A stretch of 64,000 nt of DNA from Styela clava (Eukaryota > Chordata > Ascidiacea > Stolidobranchia > Styelidae). A program made the position numbers and the translations under genes. Numbering within the stretch: position 1 is the first letter of the stretch; each line of letters opens with the position of its first letter. Below, piece by piece: positions 48,621 to 61,195 of this stretch. The stretch is from the NCBI RefSeq assembly GCF_964204865.1, contig NC_135260.1, positions 9,936,001-10,000,000 on the forward strand, in the 5' to 3' direction. A model generated the notes under the pieces. It ran no database searches. It saw nothing but the letters and a program-made list of their open reading frames with translations, and was not told the DNA's origin.

Positions 48621-51600
48621 ATGGCAGAGGGAGATAACTCAGTCTCTGATGATGACTTGAATCAGCAGAAAGGTGAATCTGGTAAGATATTATTGACAAT
48701 CTGAACATAAATAGTTGGATTAAAATTGAGATTTTTATTGTTTACATTTTACCAGTTTGTAATCTCTTGGCACCAGTCAACCAGTTGGTTTAATAATATT
48801 TTTTAATGGTCCTGTTAGAATGAAAAGTCATATTGGCACTACCTTACCCCATATAATTTACACGCTTGGAAGTGGGTGCCATATACAGATATAGCATATG
48901 GCTATCTATCATGCTGATCAAAAATGTGATTTTATAATTTATACCTGTATCATTATTTGTTTGTTGGCGAGCTTCAACAGTTCAAACACAGAAACAGTCA
49001 AAAGGGTGGTAAAATTACTCCAAGTTGGTACCTACTGTAAGCCTCCGTCTGATTGTATTGTAATATATAATACTGTAATATGTAGCGTTTTATATCTAGT
49101 TCATTTATACCAGTATGTAGAATTGTTATCCTCGAAAGTTGCAGGTGCGTAATACATCACCATGAATTTTAATGGTTTCAGTAGCTCTTCGCATTTCAGT
49201 AGTTGTGCATGACCTTGTTTTGAACGAATTTCCTTAAAAAATTACAGGAAATGGGATAAATTGCATTTGGTATTTATGCTTTTCAAGCTATCCATATCTA
49301 CTGCTCCAGCAGTTCTCAAACTTTTTCTTCGTGCTGCGCCAAACTTTTAGGGAAAAAACGCATGGCACACTTACACGAGAAAAATCAATTTTGTGATCGA
49401 TAATGTGTCTGAATTTTATGTCTTGCAAAGTTTGTAAACATGTAGGTCTAAGGAATAAAAGCAAAAGGTTAACTCTTTTTTTTCCATCTTGCCTGATTTT
49501 ACATTGAAATGCTAAAAAATAATTCATGTTCTCTAAACTCGGTTCAGCAGATAAATAAACTGCAGCTCACGAAATTGCATCGAGTGGTGTATATCCCTAT
49601 TGTTACATAACAGTAGAGACAGACATTATGTAACAAAAATTAAACAACATAAAAAGTGAAAAGAATTTATTGATTCAAATACACAGCATTCAAAATAAGA
49701 AACAATAAAACAGTTATAATAATTACAATATGTAAAATATTTAATTATATTTCAGTTATGTCCAATACAATTTTCGCGGCGTACCCTTCGAGAACCGCTG
49801 TACTACAATATTAATTTCTTCATTGATTTATTCAGGCTTCTTTGATCATAGGCCGCTCTTCCTATTATTTTCTCAATGCTTCGTAATTTTGAGATTAATT
49901 ATGATTTTCATTTTTTACAACAGGTACAATAAGAGAAGGGACTGCACGAGTACACATGAAACTTTTCCCAAAATATGGTTTCCTTGTTCCTGATAATCCA
50001 CTCTCCATGGGTGACACAATCTTTTTTGGCCTGACAGCTCATGTAGATGCTTCAAAAAAGTATATTGCAGATCTTCGTGAAGAGCTCTACCCTGATCAAA
50101 AAGTAAAATTCATGGCTGTACCCGTTGAACGCGATGGTTCTATAAAATGGAAGGTAAATATTTGTCTCACACAAAAATAGGATAGGATTTTTATTTTCTC
50201 TCCGGGAGCGAGGAGTCCAGCAATCCTTTTGTACATATTATCACTCATGGGATTTGTACCAGCGAACCCACACAAGATGATCGAAGGTGCGGTGAGCATA
50301 TTCCTAACGCTTACGGGAGCATGATACGCCACCAATACTTAGTTTATATCTACAGTTAGCCTTTGGTGCAAAAATACTGTGCAACAACTTTGTTGTTGTT
50401 TAAATTAACTTTGTTAAATTCATAATCGGCTTTATCATACTTTGTTGGCAGTCTTGGCCCGTCACATTAATTTGGGCGTTTTATGCAAGACTTGTCCTAG
50501 GCGCAGGAATTTGAATGGGAAGTCTAAAACATATTTGGGACATTATAAGTAAATGATGTCGGAAATTAATTTTGTGAATAATCCAGTGTTTTTCAACCTA
50601 TGGGTCGTGAGTTCAAAGCTGCGTGGCCTAAAAATCCATTTTGGTCGCCTGTTTGTCATCAAAAAATTATTGAATTTATTTTCTAGGTAATATAAATGTA
50701 TCTTTTGTATTTGACATTGAATTGTTACTCAGGTATAATTGGATATGTGAGAAAAATATTAAATCGGAAAAGCTTGTTGTGAACGTTAAAACTGATTCAA
50801 TTGAATAGGTTCCTCTTGCAATTTTTATTTTTCAACCGAAATTAAATGATATTCACACGTCACACCACTTTACTTACCGTAAGTGAACTCAATAATTTTT
50901 GGAAATTTGAACCAATTTTTAGTCTCTGATTATCTCTGACAATTCCAACGTGTCCCCGAAGCTCTAAGTTATTTATTTATTATTTATTTTCAGGCATTGG
51001 TGGTTGGTCCTTTACCTGATGACCAACAGGATGTTCCCAGAATTATAGGTATGTGTTATTGCTTCTATTTATTTTTTTTTTGTTTGTCTTTTGTGCCATT
51101 ATACTTTATATTTAGAGGAGGAAGGAGAGGAAGATGGTCAAATCTGGTTAACTTGTCGAATTCATCCAAATTTACAGCCAACACATGGTTTTGCTACTCC
51201 AGAAGGTGGAAATCAATATCATGACAATGTTTATTTTAGTTTACGTGAGGTAAATTCAAATTTAATTTTTTTTTTATTGTAATTTTCTTTTATGTCCCAA
51301 CATTCACTTTTGTAGGCATGTTTATTGTTTTTCCCAAAATATAGACAGTATATCTTGGCATTTCAGTATTCACATGCAAAAATCCCCTTCATTTTCGAGT
51401 GAGTGTTGTGACCTTGCCCTGAGCAATCATCTTATAAAAATATAGGCCTATATACATTATGAGTTACCAAATAAGGAATACATGCACAAATATTTAATTG
51501 TATTATAGAATGAACCATTACATCTATATTTTTGTAACAAAACAATATTAAAAACAAATAGAAATTTCCTTAACAATACGTGTCAAATGATATCAATATT

Positions 51601-54600
51601 TAACTAATTTCATAAAATAATAAATACTCAGTTTTACTCACACTCACACTAAATACTCGGTTTTTATTCTGCCAAGTGTGGCGTTTTGGTTTTGCAAACT
51701 CATAGCTACTGCTCAGACTAATTTTTCCCCATGACTCGCAAAGGCTATCGGGACTGCTTTGGACCGCTGTGTCCATATATTTGGGCTTTGCTCTTGCTCT
51801 CTTGTTAAGTACCGGTAATAATTTTATCAGTTTAGATTTTTTGTGTGGCCCTTCAATTCTCAACTGCATTGAAATAGGGTCTTCAATTTCGTTTCTTCAG
51901 GCAACTGACGGTCTTGAAGTCTCCGTTTCTGATTTGACTTCCGTATTTTCTGCCGGAGAAAGAATCAAAGCTCTTTGTGTGTCTGCTGATCCTCAATTCA
52001 AAGCTAAATACAGAGCATTGAAAGTCTGCAAAATTCCGGAGTCTGCAGATGCTGATTCGGTATGTATGGGTTTGAAAAATTGATCTGAAAAATATTCACG
52101 AATCCTATTTACTGTCAACTGTTTCAATAAACTTTAAAACTGTCTATGCATGTATGAAAGTTTTGTAGTTCTACTCTATGATAGGATTTACAAGTTTATC
52201 CCACTGGAGAGGAAATACTATTAGACAGCATAATCACATGGCTGACCTATGGCCTCTCATCCAGTTACTAGTCCATGTAGGCTCTATCATTATTTGATAC
52301 TGGTATTATTCTTCTTTGCCTATAGTTTGCAGGCAATTCCTATATTGGATTGTGTAAATCTAATTGGAAAGTCAACCAGCTGTAATAAACTTTCTGCTTT
52401 ATCAAATTTATACTGTAATTTGTTTCCAAATTTTTATCATGAACATCGAATATTTAATATCACAATGTTTGATTATTTAATATTTGTTCTCCTTTATAGA
52501 CTGCAAATAGTGATACTCCCGTTTCCAAGAATTCTGCTGAAGATTGTTTGCTGGTCGAAGAAACTGATCAAAGCGCAGTGTCATGGATATATGAAGTTCT
52601 TAAAAGCAAAGATAAAATCAAATTAACAAGCCTAGCAGGAGATTTAAGTCACAATTCCGATATTCGTTCTGTGGTACAACCCCAAAAGAAATCTCTAAAG
52701 CGTTTCCTTGCAAAGTATCCACGTTTCTTCACTATTAAAGAAGATATAGTCAGCCTCGCTCCAAATTGCCCGCCAATTAACTTCAAACCAGTCAGAAAAT
52801 CAAGTGATACATTTCCCAGAGATGAGTATGTTCTTAACAAAAACTGGTCTTCTGAAGACGAGTCTCTCAACAGCCCTAGTGCATCTGAGAGTATACCATC
52901 TGGCATGTCATCACCTATATTATATACAACACATAATTTGAAAACATTGGCGGATTCTTCGTCTCGCTTCACCATGAGCATGCTGGCAAATATAGTCAAG
53001 TCTTTGCCAGAACCAATGAAGATGTCTGAAATTTTTAAACACTGTCAAAAGCAAGGTTGGGAAGGAATGAGAAGTATGGCAATGTTGGCACAAGTCGTTT
53101 CCGACAACCCAACCTATTTTTGCCAGGACGAGAAAGGATGCTTGCTAGTTACTGCGGAAGGAAAAAATCTCTCTGTCAAACAAGCTGATGTTAATAATAT
53201 TAAGACGACAAAAAGTTCCGTAAATGGTACTAACCATCCATTAACAAGTTCTATAATTGTCAGTGCTCCCAATGTTGAAACTACAATAGGTCAAGGACCG
53301 CTTGGAAGCTTTAACCACTCTTCAACTGCATCTGCATTTTCAATCTTCTCTCCACTATCGCCTCCAAAGCCTCAAGAGTCATCTTCATCACTGATAACAC
53401 CTAGTTTAGGATTTGGAACATCTGCCTTCAACCATACTCAGTCAAATGTAGGAATAAATCGAAAAGCATACATGCCTATTAGCACCAATTTTCTTGGTCT
53501 GACTCCATCATATCAGGTATAAATTAAATGATTCTTTATTCCCATCTCATTCTCTTCTTGGTTAAGTGATAGCTGGTAACACTGGTAGCAAAAAGGTTTC
53601 TTATTTTGTCCGTAACTGTAATTAAAATTTTTTTGTTCAACTCTTTCAGTGTTAAATGTAAGACTATAGCTAGATTCCATTTTCAGTGTTGGAAAATATG
53701 TACTGTTTTGCTAAATTGTTGTTAAAGCAATAAATTGCCTGAAAATAGTGCTCTAATCACTCTCAATTCTTTGATATTTAAAGTATATTTGATAGGATAT
53801 TTCGGTGTCACTTTGGTTTGCGATCGCACTTGCTCAAAACATGATCTCAATCACATACCAGGTGTTGCCACTTCGGTATGATTTTAAGCTCTCAATGAAT
53901 TCCAAACCTTATCCTAACTGAGATCACACCTTGTTGAGATTGCTTACTAAAATAGCATCGATATTTTCTTTATATTTTCTAGTCACATTTCTTCCAAGCT
54001 TGTTTGGGTTTGATCTTTTTGTTCCCAAATTGTCTTGTTTTAAATTCTCACCTCTTAGTCTCACTGATCATTTTTGGTGAGCTAGTGGTGATGGTGTGAA
54101 CTGTGAAGACACAGTGACAGTACGTTGAGCACCCCTCTCCTTTTATTTTTAGGCTGACAGATCCAAATCCACAGCAAGTAATAATTTTGGAAATAATTCA
54201 TTCCCTTCAAGTCATGTTTTACCTGTCGCCCATACTTCTTCAACTACTTCCTTGACACGACTCAGTAATGGATATGTAAGTTTACTTTGTTTGAAAATGT
54301 GAATTCGATAGCTATTAATCATAAGCTCGGATATATTTATTATTATGTGTTATTTCAGATCACATGATCACAATAGAGTATCTGACATACAAATGTTCAC
54401 CATTTGACATGAAAAATTATTGCCATTTTCTGAATGCACAACCTATTAATTCAATATATTTTGTTCAAGAAAAAAAATATAATGTAAATAGAAAAATTTT
54501 TGGCGTTCCCAGAAGTGGACCACGTTGAGAAACACTGCTTTACACTACTCACCTATGTAAAATCATATTTAGGTATCTTTTCAATATTTTCGGACATTCG

Positions 54601-57347
54601 TGAGAAGTGGAAAAAACATTGGGAAGCATTCATAATTTTCTTTATTACCTTGCTGATAATTTGCATCACAAATTACATTTACCAGATTTATCACAGTGAC
54701 AATGAAGACTTATTAGATGACAAATTCAGATCTCCAAAATCAGTGACATCTGCGAGTCATTATAATGAAGAGGAGAGTCAATTTTTGTCCGTGGTTGCTC
54801 GAGGAATTTGTCCTCACGCTGTGGGTGGAGGTGAAGAAGTTTTCAAAATGCTGAAAAAAGAGCTCGAAGCACTCGGGATATCATTGTCAGACAACGAGGG
54901 AGGAAACACAAGCGGTACACTGTCACGTCATCTATTATGTTTGGAAATGGATGTGGGAAAGAAACCAAGAGCAAAGTAAGCAGAATAGGATGAAATTTAT
55001 ATATTTTTTGTGGGGGGGGGGGAGAGGAAAATGTAATTGATATTGATATATTATATTTTCTAGGTTCCAGTCTTTCACACCAAGTGGAAAAATCAGCAAA
55101 ACAACTGTGACATTATTGTCAGCTGAAAGAATAAGTGAGGCTGCTCTAGCTAATATGCTTACCTTGTCACAAGCAAATGTTAACATAACAAGAGTTGGAA
55201 GACTTCTATATGGCATAAACAAAGCTTATCATTGTATAAGGTAGAACACTTCCTATTTCATTACTAAAGATGCATTTGTACAAGTGATATTCTTGTCATT
55301 GTATGGTATTAAAGCCCGACATTCAAAAATAGAACTCTTTGTTTGAACCATAGTGAATTTTGGGTATTCCTGTAGTGTGTGTACCATACCAGGTTAGGGT
55401 TAGGCCATAATTTTATTTCGATTTTCCTTATTTCAGTTCTATTGCGAGTTTGGGGACTGTCTGTGTTATACAAGTGAATATACCCCCTGCCCATAGGTTT
55501 CAGTCCCTTTACACAACTTAATGTAAAATAGGCGAACAAAATTAGTCACCTCCGTAACTGAGTGAAATGCTTCCTGCTCTAAATTCTTTCAGAGTCTGAT
55601 ATTTCACTGCAAAATTCGCTGTTTTTCACAAATCCCTGGCATACTTTCACAGCATTTAGGACAGTACTTCTAACATTTGACTGGAAGTTTGCTGGCATTG
55701 TGATCTTCATTTGGCCTTTGTGTGAATATATTTGAGTACTTGTCCCTTGTTTTCGAATAATTCTTTACTATTTAAGAAAAAATATTATAATTTCGAATAC
55801 CAATTATTTCAATTATTATTTACAATATTACAGATTTTTATAGAAATATATTCCTGCTTTTCTTTTCAGAATGCTAACAAATGGTATTGATGAGATTTCT
55901 GGCTGTACTGTAAGTTTCAAGAACCAAGATGCCCCCGATATCAGAATGTCTGATCATTTGCAACTTGGAGAAAAGGGAAAAGTGAAAATAATATTGAGTC
56001 ACAGTAGTCAGGGTACAACCTCAAGTGCTGCTTGTGCATCATTGAGAAAACATGCTATCGAAAAATGTGTGAATTCAACTGTTGTTGTAGTAGACTTGGA
56101 GGGCCAGGTTTGTGCATTCTACTGATATATATACCCTCTCCTTACAAAAATATTTTCAGGGTCTTTGTGTGTTATTTTTCTTAACATTAGCATTGACCGA
56201 CGTGATCATATCAGTCAACTGACCTTTATGCCCATATGTTATCTTGTTTTGCAGATTAAAGTAAAACCGACTCTTTTCATTTGTCCAAATTAGCTTTTCT
56301 ATTCTTATACAGTTCTTTTATACTTTAACTTTACTTTGGGTGGTATGCATAACATCATGTTATTTTCTTTTCTTCAGATTTTTGGATTTGGCTGTCATAC
56401 TTCTGAAGTTCGTCGCATGATTTGTGGAAGCTTAGACATGCAGCAACGACATTTAAAGGAAACTGTTCATCATCATCCCAGTTTAGTTGTTGCAAATTCT
56501 ATCGATTGTGTCGAATCTTTAAAATTATTGAAGCGAATAAATGCTAAAGGTAAGTAGCAGATGCCTGAATGGTAATTATGAATGTGGCTTTAGAAAGGAT
56601 AAAATGGAATTTACATATTTATCTTGGGGAGTGGAAAGTCGATAAGGCGCCTTAATCATATGATGAGCCACGGCCTCTCGTCTTGTTACCAGTCCATGTT
56701 GGGTATGAGATTAGTTAGCCAGTTATTTGTTTCCGGCTTGATGTTGGAGGAAGACCTGCAGTTATGTAACTGACCTGCAGTTACGTGAACCTTCCTATGG
56801 CGGAGAGAAGTACAGCAATCCTCTTGCACATAATTATTGCCTGAAGGCTGAAATAAAGATTTGTGCTCTGGTGTGAAAAAAATTATTTTCATTTTTTAAC
56901 CTGATATTCAGGCTCGACGTAACATCTGCTTAAATATTGCATATGCATAGCACTGTTCTTCATTTTCCAGATTAACCAGTTTAAGTCTATATTCCACTAA
57001 TTTCTCACTTGTTACTGTCATTCCTAGTACCCTCGTGTTGTGTACTTTGTGCGCAATTTTTACAATATTTTCGATTGTCTTTTGTGATTTTCTTATACTA
57101 TCCAGAAACTTCACGCGTATAGGTATTAAAATATATTTCCTCACTAAATTTTACCTTTTCTCGTAAAACATGATATTGATTAATCTGAGTTGTTAATTTA
57201 AGATTACCTAATCGAGCATCCAGCTTCCACATCCACACAATAGCTTGCGCTAAGTAATTTCATTTCTATTTAGGAATTTCCATATATGCAGAGGTCACCA
57301 AATCATTGGAAAAAACTGTGAGAAATATATTTAATGATTGTACATAA
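48621..57347 (+). CDS. Unrecognised 909-residue protein, cold-shock-like and Egl-N/LOTUS-like segments
   Basis: Twelve exons join in consistent phases: 48621-48681, 49924-50153, 50994-51048, 51116-51249, 51901-52059, 52500-53516, 54153-54275, 54686-54975, 55064-55240, 55870-56107, 56378-56549 and 57274-57347. The product has no signal peptide or membrane segment and is probably intracellular. Residues about 28-105 and 122-208 look like two beta-barrel, cold-shock-like repeats (GFLVPD...DTIFF; HGFATPE...DNVYF). Residues 238-301 and 370-432 look like paired winged-helix units of the Egalitarian-N/LOTUS kind (KKSLKRFLAKYPRFF; AQVVSDNPTYF). A Ser/Pro-rich linker (about 440-610) leads to a C-terminal region (about 620-909) that I cannot assign. 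RNA binding is an inference. AATAAA lies at 57505 and 57520. The exon 8 acceptor is the least certain boundary. Confidence 0.75.
49307..49800. mobile_element. hAT-type non-autonomous element in intron 1
   Basis: The left end, CAGCAGTTCTCAAACTTTTT, and the reverse complement of the right end, CAGCGGTTCTCGAAGGGTAC, are inverted, with GCTGCGCC and CGCCGCG following inward. Flanks TACTGCTC and TACTACAA match at five of eight bases. The interior is non-coding. It lies in intron 1 of the 909-residue gene. Confidence 0.65.
50185..50345 (-). repeat. tRNA-derived SINE, copy 2
   Basis: On the minus strand: GGTGGCGTATCATGCTCCCG, GTTAGGAATATGCTCACC, then GGGTTCGCTGGTACAAATCC (B-box region) and a tail with GGATTGCTGGACTCC. 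It matches the head of the SINE at 7040-7290. It lies in intron 2 of the 909-residue gene. Confidence 0.65.
52215..52275. repeat. SINE fragment
   Basis: CAGCATAATCACATGGCTGA then TGGCCTCTCATCCAGTTACT and AGTCCATGTAGG match the second block of the SINE family at 7180-7245 and 56640-56705. It lies in intron 5 of the 909-residue gene. Confidence 0.5.
54300..54541. mobile_element. One end of a hAT element in intron 7
   Basis: The reverse complement of about 54499-54541 begins GCAGTGTTTCTCAACGTGGT then CCACTTCTGGGAACGCC, a standard hAT terminus. The opposite end was not found. The start coordinate is approximate. Confidence 0.4.
55362..55562. mobile_element. MITE of the GATGGCGGAC family, copy 4 (reverse, truncated)
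   Basis: The reverse complement matches copy 2 (23130-23342) from GTAACTAATTTTGTTCGCC- to the GGTACACACACTAC-type end. It lacks the outer GGCGCTCC arm on one side. It lies in intron 9 of the 909-residue gene. Confidence 0.75.
56625..56850. repeat. tRNA-derived SINE, copy 3
   Basis: The + strand block GGCGCCTTAATCATATGATG, CCACGGCCTCTCG and ACCAGTCCATGTTGGGTATG matches the SINE at 7180-7250. The following part, read in reverse, matches the GTGCAAGAGGATTGCTG segment of the copy at 50185-50345. It lies in intron 11 of the 909-residue gene. Confidence 0.6.
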
Positions 57348-57504
57348 AGAAGCAAGTATTTAATTTTTTTGTCTTTAGCAAATTTATCATCTGCCACTGT
57401 CCGTACCTATAAACAAAAAGTAGATATCAATTTACATGGATGAATTATGAAATGTGTATGTAATGTATATAATGCTATTTACCAGACAAAATTATTTATT
57501 TCTT

Positions 57505-57525
57505 AATAAACTCAATTTTAATAAA
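57505..57525 (+). terminator. Poly(A) signals of the 909-residue gene
   Basis: Two AATAAA hexamers (57505-57510 and 57520-57525) lie about 160-180 bases after the stop codon and are followed by AT-rich sequence. Position and duplication make them credible cleavage signals. Confidence 0.5.
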
Positions 57526-57529
57526 GCAT

Positions 57530-60500
57530 TCATAGTAAATTATGTTTGAACTGAAACTTGTCATATGCTTAGTTTATTTCTTTCACACAAATAATAACAT
57601 GCTTTTTAAAATTACCCCCTTTAAAAAATTTAATCCAACTTAACACAATATAAATTTAATTTAATCACTTAATAATTTTTTATGCAATATAATCTTTCAT
57701 TGAACATAATGAATAATGACTACATATTATATATTCCTTTAAATTTAAAATAATGAAACATACGATAGATTAAATTTCATTTAGATGTTCTTCAAGTTCC
57801 AGAATATTTTAATTTATTTAGTCAGCCATATAATTTATGTGTTCAAATATACTCACTTTGCACCACCATAAATGTATATAGTAGATTCGGTGGTAGCCCG
57901 CAACTTTGCTCGGAGATGAGTCTCTTTTACCTCTGATTGAGTGTGCATAACTGTGCTTTGAGAAAATAACTATAAAGAATGAATTTTTTTTTGATTTGCA
58001 GTACAGTGTTGTACACTCCATAGAACCAAAATTATCAGTTTAAGTTACATACTTCCAAATTTTCAATTGTTTTACTTTGAAGTTTTTTTAACTACAATAT
58101 ATGACCTTTTTTTGAGTTATTCATAAATAAAAATTGAATGAAACCAATATTCTGAAATGTAAGGTCTTTGTGCTATTTATCATTTTTCCCAAACTTAAAA
58201 ACTATTTGTGACAAATCTACATGCTCTGAATTTGCTGTATTTATGTGCAGCAGTGCATTTTTTCTGATAGGAAAAAATACTATGAAAATATATGTTTATG
58301 AACGTCATGTAGATATTCTCAGTATACTATAGCAAATGCTCGCATCATTATAGTATATATTCTGTATACTTTTCCTTGATGAGTGCAAATGACACTAACT
58401 AGTAGTTTTAATTCATTGAATCTTCTAAAACAGCTTTTTAAATTTAAAATAGTTGAAATATTTCTTGAGATAATAAGTCAAGTATGTGATTGTATATAAT
58501 ATATTTAAAGAGGATATTGGTATTCAATAGGAATCTGTCATTAGCTTTGTCTTGACGGATATTTCGTCCTGTATTGGACAGAATCATGACTAAGACAAGT
58601 GTGTTTGTGTTCAACACCTTGCCAACGAGGGCTCAACAACAACCATTCCAAAATGCTTGCACTTTATTACTATTTACTTACATACATACAAATAATTGTT
58701 GAATTCATGAGGCTTACTTCAAGTCAGTTACTGAAAAAATGGTCTTAGATATTTTAGTCTTTGTAAATAGAGAGCCGCAGTTAGAAAGCCCAAATTATTA
58801 ATTACTTGTTAGAAGAAGCTTGTTTGTATCTGCCTTCCACTCATTGTCTGTTTGTACCAAAGGCTTTCAAAATTTACTCTTTTGTTGTAATCCTAATGGA
58901 TGTTGTACGATATTGTATATTAGTATAATTGTGTTGTAGACTTGTAGTAGAACATCAAATTTCATTTGTGAATATCGCAATTTTTTTGTATTGATGTAGC
59001 AAGAGATTAAAAATATTGTATATATGAATTATTACTCTGATATCATAGATAATAAGAGTACCCAAGAATGCTATAAATCGAATGTATTATTATTATTAAC
59101 ATATAATATTGTGCGCAAAGAATGTGAAATGTAATTTAAAGTGTAAAATGAGAATATATATGCAATTTGCCTGTTGTGGTTATGAAAATATATCCATAGC
59201 AAACACTAGAAAATGAAGATGGTAATGTATTTGAATGGTTCACTTTTATAGAATTCCTAGTGATATTTGCATTTCTGTTGAGTATTTTAAAAGTTATCCA
59301 CTAGATCACACAACTATGGATCTTAAAACCATATCATTTTGTGATATTCGAGGTAGTCCAGTTTCGGTTGAATCAGCTTTGCTTTAATTATCTATTGTAC
59401 AAGAAGAAACAAGTAAAAAAAATTTTGATTGTGAAAGTCCAATAAATATCTGAATGTTTGGTCATATTGGTCAAGAGGCAATACCAAGTTTAGTTTATAA
59501 TATTTCCCTAATTTGAGTGATTGAAGAAATGATCTTCTACTATCTGTTCAATGTTATCAGCAAAGTGTTCATTGTTATGTATGAAATGAATGATTATGTA
59601 AAATAAATTCTCAATGATGGTACAAAGGTATTGCTCTTCCTACCAAGGTCAGGGAAATCGAGTCAACTTTTTCATAGAGTTGATATGACTCTTAGTAATC
59701 TAAACCAGTGATTCTTAAAGCGAGCGATATCACCCCTTTTGGGGCGAGAGACACAGTAGGGGTGGACGCGTATTTATTTTGGGAAACATCGTATTATCAA
59801 TAAACCCTCATGAATCTTATTTGATATGCATCAAATCTGATCCAAACGAAACGATTGAAACTCTAGTGTAGATTCTAATAGCAACAAAGCGCGTCACACC
59901 GCCGGCGAATTTGTCAATAAATTGCTGGTTTATTGTTATTAGATTTACAAATACACGTCTATATTTTAATTTGACTTCGGACTAGCTGATGGCCGATTAG
60001 TAGCAGTGGGTTCACCGGTGTAATCATCCCTGGATGCTCGGGCTTAAAACAATGACAAACCTTCGCTGTTTGTATGGCGGACTTTCCAAATAAATATCGT
60101 ATATATTATATATGAGATTTAATTTCACACTTTTCGCGAATTGGAGGATCCCGTTTGACAGCATAATCGTGTGGTGATTAGCGACCTCCTGTCTGTTCAC
60201 GAAGCCGAGACTTATGTGACATTATCTAACCATTTCGATGTCCATATGGGCAGAAGCCGAAGCGTTAAAATGAACTGAACGGTTCAAAATGAACAAAATT
60301 ATATAATAACACGCGCGATGTTCTTCAAATCGGCGGATGTGCATTGGTACCGTAAGTGAGTCATAAAACCACCACTGTCAACATACGTGACCCACATCAT
60401 TGTAACAAACAAGTATTAGAATACAGCACACAATCTTCATGCAACAAGATGTATTAGGAGTTACAATTTTAATTTACAACACTGGGAAAGGTAAGGGTTT

Positions 60501-61195
60501 CATATATTACTAATGACTGTAACATATTATGAAAACTGAAGGCTAGGCAACTGCAACTTGTGACTTTACGTTACATAATAATAAAAACAAAAAAACATTC
60601 TAAAATGTCGAGGTGTGAACAAACATTCCTGTCATTGAACATGCAATGTTGCATTTGAGTCCTGTCAGTTAGGGTTCAAGGCAAGAGGTAGTTTCATTGT
60701 GTTCGCACCGATAATAATAAGTAACGGGGATTTATTTTCTAAATGAAAGTATTTCGAAATTTTTACACATAGACCTCAGACCATGAAAAAGTTTATCGTT
60801 ACCAAGTTATTCCAGTAGCAAGGAACCTTTGAATGAGTTTTGATAATACTCGGAAAAGGAATTGTATATCTTCAAGGCAGAACGCTTCCTGCACAAACCA
60901 TAAATAAATATAATCAAAATAACGTACCATCTCTATAAATTCGATTGTTCTGGAGTTATGGTATTAATTTTTAACAGGACACTTTATCTCATAATCGAAT
61001 GAACGTCAGACTTATAGTAAATATCAATTAGCGCTTTATATAGATGGTTTTTAGATTAAAGGCTTCTTTTGTGTTTATATATATACATGCATTGTTCAGC
61101 ATGGTCTGTAAAATTTCACGATAAATTTGATCACGGAATTCATTGCAACATTAGCATATTCATCACTGGTTCGAGTGCCGGTAGGCTATGCTTGC
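57530..61195. other. Long intergenic stretch with a hAT end
   Basis: About 3.7 kb of AT-rich sequence. At about 59708-59740, CAGTGATTCTTAAAGCGAGC then GATATCACCCC looks like a hAT left terminus, but the partner was not found. Near 60155-60250 there is a weak SINE-like stretch (GACAGCATAATCGTGTGG). No gene was found. The part nearest 61.2 kb would be the 3' UTR of the minus-strand receptor. Confidence 0.4.

Noticed and set aside
54500-54685. A transmembrane segment in the 909-residue protein (frame reading upstream of exon 8)
   Set aside because: Using the phase-0 acceptor at 54685/54686 matches the phase of exon 7 and excludes this hydrophobic stretch. The upstream frame overlaps a hAT end and is probably intron.
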